Shown here piece by piece: positions 1 through 5,697 of a stretch of DNA of 6,625 nucleotides; position 1 is the stretch's first letter, and every line of letters starts with the position of its first letter. The stretch covers positions 1 to 6,625 of the forward strand of contig JALNXV010000206.1 of assembly GCA_023230175.1 (NCBI GenBank), written 5' to 3'. The notes beneath the pieces are model-generated. The model saw only the letters and a program-made list of their open reading frames with translations, searched no databases and was not told the origin of the DNA. This DNA is from Candidatus Cloacimonadota bacterium. Its GTDB lineage: Bacteria > Cloacimonadota > Cloacimonadia > Cloacimonadales > WRIO01. The translations under genes were made by a program, and so were the position numbers.

Positions 1-72
1 TTTACTGTCTGTCACAACAGATAACTTACCGTAAATCTATAGATTAACTTAAGTATTGAAACTTATAATAGT

Positions 73-108
73 AAGAGTCCTTGGTTGGTCAAGGACTCTT
101 TATCTTTT
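73..108 (+). terminator. Intrinsic terminator of an upstream gene
   Basis: An 11-bp perfect stem (73-83 with 90-100, AAGAGTCCTTG / CAAGGACTCTT) closes a 6-nt loop and is followed by TATCTTTT. This is the standard shape of a Rho-independent terminator for + strand transcription. The opposite strand lacks a T-run after the stem, so it works one way. The gene it ends lies mostly outside the window: bases 1-72 contain stops in all three + frames (at 22, 32 and 45), so at most about 14 codons of that gene could be visible and it cannot be identified. Confidence 0.85.
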
Positions 109-223
109 AAAAAGGAAGGTTTAATTTTGATAAGATATCGATATCACCCTTTGTCGAGCATGTTTCAAAATTAACGTTGTACGAGCATCTCTGCTTGCAG
201 GAAAATAATCTAAATTCATTGCT

Positions 224-239
224 TCGGGTTTTAACCCGA
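224..239. repeat. Short inverted repeat (hairpin)
   Basis: TCGGGTT, a two-base TT loop, then AACCCGA: a perfect 7-bp inverted repeat (effectively a 5-6 bp stem with a 4-6 nt loop). It lacks a following T-run, so it is not an obvious terminator. It is the first of three hairpins spaced about 25-40 bp apart in the block upstream of flhF. Confidence 0.7.
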
Positions 240-265
240 CGGATAAATGATTTTTTACCAATATC

Positions 266-301
266 TTTCCCAATCAGCGACTTAAGTCGCTGATTGGGAA
301 A
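266..301. repeat. Perfect 36-bp palindrome
   Basis: Bases 266-283 are the exact reverse complement of 284-301, centred on CTTAAG with no spacer. As RNA or single-stranded DNA it would give a stem of about 16 bp closed by a TTAA loop. There is a short T-run at 308-312 on the + side, six bases after the arm, which is too far for a typical terminator. The perfection of the arms suggests selection or a recent mobile or recombination-related origin. It may be a REP-like dispersed palindrome, a protein-binding site or a structured RNA. Confidence 0.85.
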
Positions 302-325
302 TGAGGATTTTTATTATATTTAAAT

Positions 326-345
326 CCCCATTTTAAAAAATGGGG
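326..345. repeat. Short inverted repeat with A/T-rich centre
   Basis: CCCCATTTT and AAAATGGGG are perfect 9-bp arms separated by AA. A stable hairpin would use about 7-8 bp of stem and a small A/T loop. No T-tract follows directly on either strand. It has the same architecture as the two preceding hairpins (GC-rich outer arm, A/T centre) but a different sequence. Confidence 0.7.
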
Positions 346-372
346 CTAAGAGTTTATATAATCGGAAATTAT

Positions 373-421
373 GCCGTTCTCAACTCACACTCGCTTCGCT
401 TCGTTGCAAGTCAAGTTCGGC
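373..421 (-). repeat. Imperfect GC-rich inverted repeat, better paired as - strand RNA
   Basis: GCCG (373-376) pairs with CGGC (418-421), and CTCAACT (379-385) faces AGTCAAG (409-415). On the + strand the inner arms have two C-A mismatches. Read as - strand RNA the same positions become G-U wobble pairs, giving a continuous 7-bp inner helix. The loop contains a tandem 5-bp repeat (TCGCT TCGCT TCG, 391-403). The GC content stands out against the surrounding AT-rich DNA. This suggests a dispersed palindromic element or a structured RNA; no promoter for the - strand was identified. Confidence 0.45.
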
Positions 422-462
422 TGTTTTGTAGTGAGAGTAAGAATGTTCGTAAAACAACATTA

Positions 463-490
463 TTCAGCAGTCTATTTAATTTCGTATAAT
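463..490 (+). promoter_or_regulatory. Possible distal flhF promoter
   Basis: A perfect -10 hexamer TATAAT (485-490) lies 16 bp after a weak -35 candidate TTCAGC (463-468). It would start a transcript about 110 bp upstream of flhF. In DNA this AT-rich a TATAAT can occur by chance, and the -35 is poor, so this is a secondary candidate. Confidence 0.3.
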
Positions 491-533
491 TAATATAAAT
501 CTTTATGTTTTTGAGTAATTTCTTAAATTATTA

Positions 534-561
534 TTGACAAATATGTTGTATTTATTATTTT
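534..561 (+). promoter_or_regulatory. Likely sigma-70-type promoter of flhF-flhG
   Basis: A consensus -35 TTGACA (534-539) is followed after 16 bp by TATTTT (556-561), a fair -10. Transcription would start near 568 and leave a leader of about 40 nt before flhF. I see no flagellar sigma-28 or sigma-54 consensus here, which would mean the pair is expressed by the housekeeping sigma factor. Confidence 0.45.
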
Positions 562-586
562 GTTACAGTCGTTTTAAATGAGATAT

Positions 587-617
587 AGAAGGATAAATGA
601 TTAAAGATGAAAATTAA
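587..617 (+). promoter_or_regulatory. flhF ribosome binding site and overlapping 6-codon frame
   Basis: The only purine-rich Shine-Dalgarno sequence, AGAAGGA (587-593), lies 13 nt before the flhF ATG at 607, longer than usual. A second ATG at 597, only 3 nt after it, opens a 6-codon frame (MIKDEN, stop at 615-617) that runs across the flhF start in another frame. The flhF frame itself has a stop at 598-600, so 607 is its first possible ATG. The short frame may be chance or may modulate flhF translation. Confidence 0.4.
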
Positions 618-1749
618 AAAGTTCATAGCCCCTTCAATGCAAGAAGCTCTTAAACAGATTAAGAAAGAATTTGGTGATGATGCTATTATTTTAAGTAATA
701 AAAGCATAGAAGATAAAAATCATCCCGAATGGAAATCAGCTGTTGAAGTTACTGCTGCAATTGATAAAAAAGAAGATCAATTGGAAACAAAGCCTGTTTT
801 TAATTCATTGATTCAAAAGTCTTCTATTCAGACAACTCAATCAAATAATATTATGCAATCGCAATTGAATAGTTTAAGTAAGGATGTTGAGTATTTAAGA
901 GAAAGAATGGATTTTTTAATAAATCAAATTAAGTATGATCATTTACCTCATATTCCGAGAAATTTACAAAATTTATTAAAATTATTAAATAATAATGGAG
1001 TTAATTTATCATTAGCAAATTCATTTGTTGAAGATATTTTTAGCTCTTTAAAAGGTGAAGAATTACTTGAAGAAGATTTAGTCTTGAATAAGATACAAGC
1101 AAAAATTAAACATAATTTACAAATTACCGGGCCAATTAAATTTAATCAAAATCATCCAACGGTTGTTCTTTTAATGGGACCAACCGGAACCGGTAAAACT
1201 ACAACTATTGCAAAACTTGCTGCTTTATATAAATATACATATTCTAGGAAAGTTGCATTGATTTCAGCAGATAGTTTTAGAATCGCAGCAATGGAACAGT
1301 TAAAATCTTTTGCTGAGATTGCTAAGATACCTTTTACTCCTGCATATAATAATAGTGATCTGATTGAAAAGATTAATAATATGCAAAAATATGAGCTTAT
1401 TTTAATAGATACTGCCGGATTGAATTCAAAAAATATGAAGCAAATGGTTGGCTTAAAGGAAACAATTCGCATATCAAAAGCTGATGAAATATATCTAACT
1501 TTAAGTTTAACAACAAGATATTCTGATATTTCTGATAATTTAAAAAGTTTTGGTATGATACCTTATACCGGTATTATCTTAACTAAATTAGATGAAACTT
1601 CAGGTATGGGAGATATTTTAAATATGTCAGTAGAATATGAAAAACCTTTTTCTTATATAACTTATGGTCAAGATATCCCTGAGGATATTAGTCTTGCAAA
1701 TCGAAATGAACTCGCACAAATTATTCTAAGAGGAAAATATGGAAACTAA
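607..1749 (+). CDS. flhF: Flagellar biosynthesis GTPase FlhF
   Basis: FlhF is an SRP-family GTPase that dimerises on GTP at the membrane and marks where a flagellum is built. The 380-residue product has the family layout. A basic N-terminal B region opens with MKIKKFIAPSMQEALKQIK, followed by a polar linker and a likely coiled coil (about 83-109), an N domain of helices (about 110-175) and the G domain. Visible motifs are P-loop GPTGTGKTTT (191-200), ADSFRIAAMEQL (221-232, the SRP-family insertion/G2 region), DTAG (268-271), TKLDE (326-330, G4) and YGQDIPEDI near 353-361. The residue after DTAG is Leu where SRP GTPases usually have Arg. The MKIKK opening and B region argue against Ffh or FtsY. 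The start at 607 is fixed by an in-frame stop just upstream and by the family N-terminus. It overlaps flhG by 11 bp, so the two are likely translationally coupled. Confidence 0.95.
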   Translation: MKIKKFIAPSMQEALKQIKKEFGDDAIILSNKSIEDKNHPEWKSAVEVTAAIDKKEDQLETKPVFNSLIQKSSIQTTQSNNIMQSQLNSLSKDVEYLRERMDFLINQIKYDHLPHIPRNLQNLLKLLNNNGVNLSLANSFVEDIFSSLKGEELLEEDLVLNKIQAKIKHNLQITGPIKFNQNHPTVVLLMGPTGTGKTTTIAKLAALYKYTYSRKVALISADSFRIAAMEQLKSFAEIAKIPFTPAYNNSDLIEKINNMQKYELILIDTAGLNSKNMKQMVGLKETIRISKADEIYLTLSLTTRYSDISDNLKSFGMIPYTGIILTKLDETSGMGDILNMSVEYEKPFSYITYGQDIPEDISLANRNELAQIILRGKYGN

Positions 1750-2557
1750 TAATCAATCAAAGAATTTACAGAAATTCATAAAAAGTGACAAGGGAAATAA
1801 AAATAATAAATTAGCAAAATTAATCGCCATTACCAGTGGTAAAGGTGGTGTTGGGAAAACAAATTTTATTTTAAATTTAGCTATTGCAATGGCTATAAGA
1901 GGAAAAAAAATTCTTTTGATTGATGCAGATATGAATTTATCAAATATTGATGTTTTATTAGGTATTTATCCTGAATATACTCTTTCAAATTTGATGGATG
2001 AGTTAATAACTGTAGATAAATTGTTAGTTGAGGGACCTCGAGGGATAAAGATTTTACCGGCTTCTTCCGGAGATATTGCTGTTATGCAAAATCAAAAACA
2101 GTATCAACAAGCATTAATTCAAGTTTATATGGATTTACGAAGTGAGTTTGATTATATCTTGATTGATACAGGTGCAGGTATATCTGATTATACTATAGAT
2201 TTTGTCCTTTCGGCTGATAAAATAGTTGTAATTACAACTCCTGAGCCTACTGCAATAACTGATGCTTATGCTATGATAAAAGTTCTTTTTTACCGAACAA
2301 AGTTCCCGAATATTTCCTTGGTTGTAAATATGGCACAAACCGAAGATGAAGCAAAGAATATTTATAATAAAATTAATTTAATAGTTCAGCATTTTTTAAA
2401 TAAAACTATTTCTAATTTAGGGTTTATTCCCCTTGATAAAAACATTAAAGAGGCTGTTAATGATCAGATTCCACTTATTATTAAGCGTCCTCGATCTATA
2501 GCTTCTGCAAGTATTCATAATATTGGGATAAGTATTTTAAAAGAAGATAAAGAATAA
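1739..2557 (+). CDS. flhG: Flagellar number regulator FlhG (FleN/YlxH), MinD-like ATPase
   Basis: FlhG is a MinD/ParA-type ATPase that restrains FlhF and limits flagellar number. The 272-residue product has a deviant Walker A GKGGVGKT (34-41), a Walker A' around LLIDADMNLSN (59-69) with DAD at 62-64, and a Walker B YILIDTGAGIS (139-149). TTPEPTAITDAYAMIK (166-181) is typical of the FlhG/MinD switch region. Its position directly after and overlapping flhF separates it from MinD; no minC or minE is nearby. An AAGAGGA ribosome site lies inside the end of flhF, 4 nt before the ATG. FlhG proteins usually start with a DQAxxLR helix that stimulates FlhF GTPase activity. Here the corresponding segment seems to be NQSKNLQ (residues 5-11), keeping Gln and Leu but not Asp or Arg. 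The segment from about 14 to 25 is a Lys/Asn-rich linker. Confidence 0.93.
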   Translation: METNNQSKNLQKFIKSDKGNKNNKLAKLIAITSGKGGVGKTNFILNLAIAMAIRGKKILLIDADMNLSNIDVLLGIYPEYTLSNLMDELITVDKLLVEGPRGIKILPASSGDIAVMQNQKQYQQALIQVYMDLRSEFDYILIDTGAGISDYTIDFVLSADKIVVITTPEPTAITDAYAMIKVLFYRTKFPNISLVVNMAQTEDEAKNIYNKINLIVQHFLNKTISNLGFIPLDKNIKEAVNDQIPLIIKRPRSIASASIHNIGISILKEDKE

Positions 2558-2582
2558 TTATTCAATAAGATATGAATAAACA

Positions 2583-2612
2583 AAAAGAGAGATAGTTTTC
2601 TATCTCTCTTTT
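2583..2612. terminator. Bidirectional terminator between flhG and the MCP gene
   Basis: A perfect 13-bp stem (2583-2595 with 2600-2612, AAAAGAGAGATAG / CTATCTCTCTTTT) closes a TTTT loop. It sits 25 bp after the flhG stop and 14 bp after the MCP stop on the other strand. The arms end in A4 and T4, so each strand reads into U-rich sequence; on the - strand the U-run extends to five (TTTTTGTTTATT). It most likely ends both convergent transcripts. Confidence 0.85.
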
Positions 2613-2626
2613 AGATATTTTTATCA

Positions 2627-4924
2627 TTAGATTTTAAATTGAGCTAACAACTTATTAATGATATTTACGAGTTCCTCTAATTTCATTGATGCTTTTTCTA
2701 CATTACCGGATTGAACAGCTGTTTCATTAGCAGAGAGGTTAATGTCTGTTAGGTTATTTGAAATTTCATTTATGCCTATATTGATTTCTGTAATATTTTT
2801 AGCTATATCATCGACTCCTACACTAACTTCTTCTGAATTTTGAGCTACAGTGTTTGCAACAGTTGAGGCTTCAGCAATATTTCGAGCTATTTCATTTATA
2901 CCTTGTCCGGCTTCAAGAATGTTTCTATTTGCTGTTTCAGCTGAAGTACCTATTTCTTCAGTAAAGGTATAAACCTCTTTTGAATTATCGGCAGCTTTAG
3001 AAATAGATTTTGAAATTTCCATTACAGTAGCACTTTGCTCTTCTACTGTCGAAGCAATTGTAACATTTATATCATTGAGTTCTGAAATAATATCTTGGAC
3101 AACTTTAAGTGAATCAACAGTTGTATTAGTAGAATTTTGCATTTCAATTATACGTGTTTGAATTTTATCTGTAGCTTCAGCGGTTTGTTTTGCAAGAGTT
3201 TTTACTTCATTTGCAACAACAGCAAATCCCTTACCTGCATCTCCTGCACTGGCAGCTTCAATTGTAGCATTAAGGGCTAACATATTAGTTTGATCGGCTA
3301 TGTCGTTTATAATCTTGATTACGCCACCAATTTCTTGAGCATTTTGTCTTAAGGTTTCCATAATTTGTGCTGTATTTTTTGCTTGAGTATCAGCTTTATC
3401 AGAGATTTCTTTAGCTTTGTTTGTAATTTTAGCAACTTCGCTTAAAGATACACTCATTTCTTCAACTGCTGAAGCAGAATTATTTGTATTATCTGTAACA
3501 CCTTCAATTTTAGTGATAATAACTTTTATGTTATCTGAGATGTTTTTAACCGCATTGACAATTGATTCTACATTAACTGAAGCTTGTTCAGCTCCGGAAG
3601 CAACCGTATTGATATTTGAAGACATTTGAACAGCAGCAGTAGCCACAGTTCTTACGCTATTTGCTGCTTGTTCTGTTGAAGATGCTATCATATTAGTACT
3701 TGTGCTAATCTCTTCAGCTGATGTTACAGCAGTTTGTGTTTTTTGAGACATATTTTGAGAATTATCGGCAGTTTCGGTGCTGATTGTCAATAATTCATTG
3801 GCTGAATCAGAAATTTGCATAGCATTATTTGTTAAACTTTTTACCATAACCTGAAGTTTTTCAACAAATTTATTGAAATATAATGCCATATGACCTAATT
3901 CATCATTACTATTTATGTTTATTCGTTTTGTTAAGTCTCCTTCTCCTTCGGAAATATCTTTAAGCATATTAACAATAAGGTTTATTGATTTTATGATAGA
4001 TTTACTAATTAAGAAGGCAATAATGATTCCTACGATTAGAAAGAGAGCTGAAACAATAAAGATAACCCAATTTAACCAATAGATATCTTTAAATACATCA
4101 TCTTTCATTGCTCCGACTGCAATTGACCAATCTGTTCCTGCTATTGGGGCATATCCAAAAAATCGGTTATAACCCATAAAAGGATAGTCATCAAATCCTG
4201 AGTCTCCATTAATCATTTTTTTAAACATATTAGCTAAGGGTATATATTGAGGATCAGACTCACTTTCCTCAATAAAATTTCTTTGTTCTAAAACAAAATC
4301 TCTATTATCGTGAGCTATAAGTGTACCTTTATTATCAATTACATAAGAGTATCCATTAACTCCATATTTAATGTTATCAGTTATATCGCTTAAAAGTGTT
4401 GCACCTAATCTGGCAATTAAAACCTCATTTATTTGTTTATTCTCATTGTAAATTGGTGTTGCCAACATTAAGACAGGTGCATTTATAACTCGGGAAATTA
4501 GAACATTTGAAAAGACAGTTTTTCCATTAAATGCATTTTTTACATAGTCTCTATCTCCAAGAGATGCTGTGCTTCCATCCACATATCTTGCTTGGCCGCT
4601 TTTATCAACTATACCTATTCCAAGATAGCCCATTCTGGTAAGTTCATTAGAAAGAGCAGGTAATTGTTCTGTTTCCCAATTACCGGATTTTATTACACTT
4701 CTATTTGCTATTCCTTCAATAGCGACAATATTTTTATCTAATTGACTTCTTATGAGTCTTGCTCCTTCAGTAGCCATACTTGGGATATTTTGTTGTATTT
4801 GTCCTAATACGATATTAGAAACAGATTTTGCAGAAATAAGTCCTAATCCAATACAGACAAAAATTAAAATGAATAAATATCCCCCAATTATTTTTTTCTT
4901 AAGGGTGAGTTCGTTGAATTTCAT
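2627..4924 (-). CDS. Methyl-accepting chemotaxis protein with extracellular Cache-type sensor
   Basis: This 765-residue transmembrane chemoreceptor would control CheA kinase through CheW and so flagellar rotation. In order it has a short basic N-terminus, TM1 (about 12-31), a periplasmic region of about 250 residues that looks like a double Cache domain ([13 protein letters not shown] at 123-135, then [11 protein letters not shown] and [14 protein letters not shown]), TM2 (about 284-307), a HAMP linker (about 308-360) and a long helical signalling domain. The signalling tip is [20 protein letters not shown] followed by [15 protein letters not shown] (541-578). Several paired Glu/Gln sites in small-residue helices, such as AVEEMS near 486 and STVEEQSA near 625, fit methylation sites. 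There is no C-terminal NWETF-like tether for CheR/CheB. An AAGGAG site 6 nt before the ATG fixes the start. The ligand is unknown: the usual amino-acid-binding Cache motif (R-x-W-Y) is not evident, since the sequence here is RDYV. Confidence 0.95.
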   Translation of the reverse strand: MKFNELTLKKKIIGGYLFILIFVCIGLGLISAKSVSNIVLGQIQQNIPSMATEGARLIRSQLDKNIVAIEGIANRSVIKSGNWETEQLPALSNELTRMGYLGIGIVDKSGQARYVDGSTASLGDRDYVKNAFNGKTVFSNVLISRVINAPVLMLATPIYNENKQINEVLIARLGATLLSDITDNIKYGVNGYSYVIDNKGTLIAHDNRDFVLEQRNFIEESESDPQYIPLANMFKKMINGDSGFDDYPFMGYNRFFGYAPIAGTDWSIAVGAMKDDVFKDIYWLNWVIFIVSALFLIVGIIIAFLISKSIIKSINLIVNMLKDISEGEGDLTKRININSNDELGHMALYFNKFVEKLQVMVKSLTNNAMQISDSANELLTISTETADNSQNMSQKTQTAVTSAEEISTSTNMIASSTEQAANSVRTVATAAVQMSSNINTVASGAEQASVNVESIVNAVKNISDNIKVIITKIEGVTDNTNNSASAVEEMSVSLSEVAKITNKAKEISDKADTQAKNTAQIMETLRQNAQEIGGVIKIINDIADQTNMLALNATIEAASAGDAGKGFAVVANEVKTLAKQTAEATDKIQTRIIEMQNSTNTTVDSLKVVQDIISELNDINVTIASTVEEQSATVMEISKSISKAADNSKEVYTFTEEIGTSAETANRNILEAGQGINEIARNIAEASTVANTVAQNSEEVSVGVDDIAKNITEINIGINEISNNLTDINLSANETAVQSGNVEKASMKLEELVNIINKLLAQFKI

Positions 4925-4950
4925 AATGTTCTCCTTATACTTTTCTTTTT

Positions 4951-4979
4951 AGATTAGTATATGGATTTCAAAATGTCAA
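4951..4979 (-). promoter_or_regulatory. Likely promoter of the MCP gene
   Basis: On the - strand a consensus -35 TTGACA (4974-4979) is followed after 17 bp by TAATCT (4951-4956), a weak -10; a better hexamer TATACT (4956-4961) overlaps it but at only 12 bp spacing. This would start transcription about 20-25 nt upstream of the ATG. It lies in the 70-bp gap after the upstream membrane-protein gene, so the MCP can probably be transcribed independently, although no terminator separates the two. Confidence 0.5.
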
Positions 4980-4994
4980 GAGTTTTTTTTATTT

Positions 4995-5561
4995 TTAGAA
5001 AAGTTTTTTTATAAAGTTGAATAATTGAAAGACAATATAAATAGCTCCAATGATTTTAATTATCACGCCAATAAAAAATAAATTTGTTATAAAATTTATT
5101 GCAAAAAGAATATTATTATTTATTATGTTTCCGGCAATAACTGGTTTAAAACTTGAAATAATAAAAAATAAAACTGAAAAAGAAATCAAGTAAATGTCAA
5201 AAATTAATGATTCAGGAATTTCATTAAAAAATGAATAATCAAGTAGATCTTGACATTTTTGAACCCATATATGAATAACTCGCCAGAGGATATTAATTAG
5301 ACAAATAGTACTAATAATTAATAAAACAAAAAAACAAATTTTATTACTTTGAAATGAACAAACTGAAGTTAATGTTAAAGCAAATAAAGAAGCTCTGAAA
5401 TAAAAACCGATAATCCTAAATAGTATAGTAACTTTATATATTTTTAGGAATGCGAAGAGATAACTTAGTGGGACCATTATAAAGAAATTCCAAACAAGAT
5501 TAAAACAAAATAATGTTACTCCTGCAATTGCAAAATATTGCCAGACTAAAGAAAGGCTCAT
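4995..5561 (-). CDS. Multi-pass membrane protein of unknown function
   Basis: I do not recognise this 188-residue protein. It is very hydrophobic, with about five likely membrane segments (roughly 10-37, 45-68, 75-97, 120-137 and 150-180) and a basic C-terminus NFIKKLF. A more polar loop at about 100-118 (QKCQDLLDYSFFNEIPES) is the only sizeable soluble part. No catalytic, nucleotide-binding or metal-binding motif is visible. The overall look, with aromatic and Ile-rich helices, recalls small Yip1-like or other integral membrane proteins, but that is only an impression. A strong AAGGAG site 5 nt before the ATG supports a real gene and this start. It lies 136 bp after gpsA and 70 bp before the MCP gene on the same strand, with no terminator visible on either side, so it could be cotranscribed with one or both. 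Confidence 0.8.
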   Translation of the reverse strand: MSLSLVWQYFAIAGVTLFCFNLVWNFFIMVPLSYLFAFLKIYKVTILFRIIGFYFRASLFALTLTSVCSFQSNKICFFVLLIISTICLINILWRVIHIWVQKCQDLLDYSFFNEIPESLIFDIYLISFSVLFFIISSFKPVIAGNIINNNILFAINFITNLFFIGVIIKIIGAIYIVFQLFNFIKKLF

Positions 5562-5697
5562 ACTTTCTCCTTATTTTAATGATTAAATTTTTTAAAAGCT
5601 GTAATGTTTAATCTATTGAATGAAAATTACCTATAGTGAAATAATATTGATTAAATATTTTGTGAGTTGAAATGAACCTTTACGTTTATTCAGATGT
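5562..5697. other. Intergenic gap between gpsA and the membrane protein gene
   Basis: These 136 AT-rich bases contain the AAGGAG ribosome site of the downstream gene (5567-5572) but no clear hairpin terminator for gpsA and no convincing promoter. A weak TTCAAC-type -35 near 5665 has no well-placed -10. Readthrough from gpsA into the membrane protein gene is therefore plausible. Confidence 0.4.

Larger units (their letters stand above)
109..606. other. Gene-free intergenic block rich in palindromes
   Basis: Nearly 500 bp between the upstream terminator and flhF hold no convincing gene. The block contains a 12-bp palindrome GATATCGATATC (134-145), three hairpin-forming inverted repeats (224-239, 266-301, 326-345), a GC-richer imperfect inverted repeat (373-421) and promoter-like elements near flhF. 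The stretch from about 150 to 300 and from 370 to 470 is visibly richer in G and C than the flanking genes. I see no tRNA, rRNA or CRISPR pattern. A dispersed palindromic repeat cluster or a small-RNA locus would fit, but neither is demonstrated. Confidence 0.6.

Noticed and set aside
266..312. Palindrome plus T-run as a second + strand terminator
   Set aside because: The T-run starts about six bases after the arm and there is no gene ending just upstream; the true terminator is at 73-108.
134..421. CRISPR array, tRNA or riboswitch in the intergenic block
   Set aside because: There are no regularly spaced direct repeats, no T-loop or cloverleaf pattern, and no known riboswitch core that I can recognise.
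1152..1472. Open frame on the - strand inside flhF
   Set aside because: It is antisense to the conserved G domain, has no ribosome site and encodes no recognisable protein; AT-rich coding DNA leaves such frames open by chance.
2135..2338. Open frame on the - strand inside flhG
   Set aside because: Antisense to conserved FlhG coding sequence with no ribosome site or recognisable domain.
1739..2557. MinD (cell division) as the identity of the ATPase
   Set aside because: It overlaps flhF, has an N-terminal extension before the Walker A, and no minC or minE is adjacent; FlhG fits better.
3417..3629. Open frames on the + strand inside the MCP gene (also 4752-4952)
   Set aside because: Both are antisense to the well-supported chemoreceptor; their Ser/Ala-rich or hydrophobic sequence reflects the repetitive helical coding strand.
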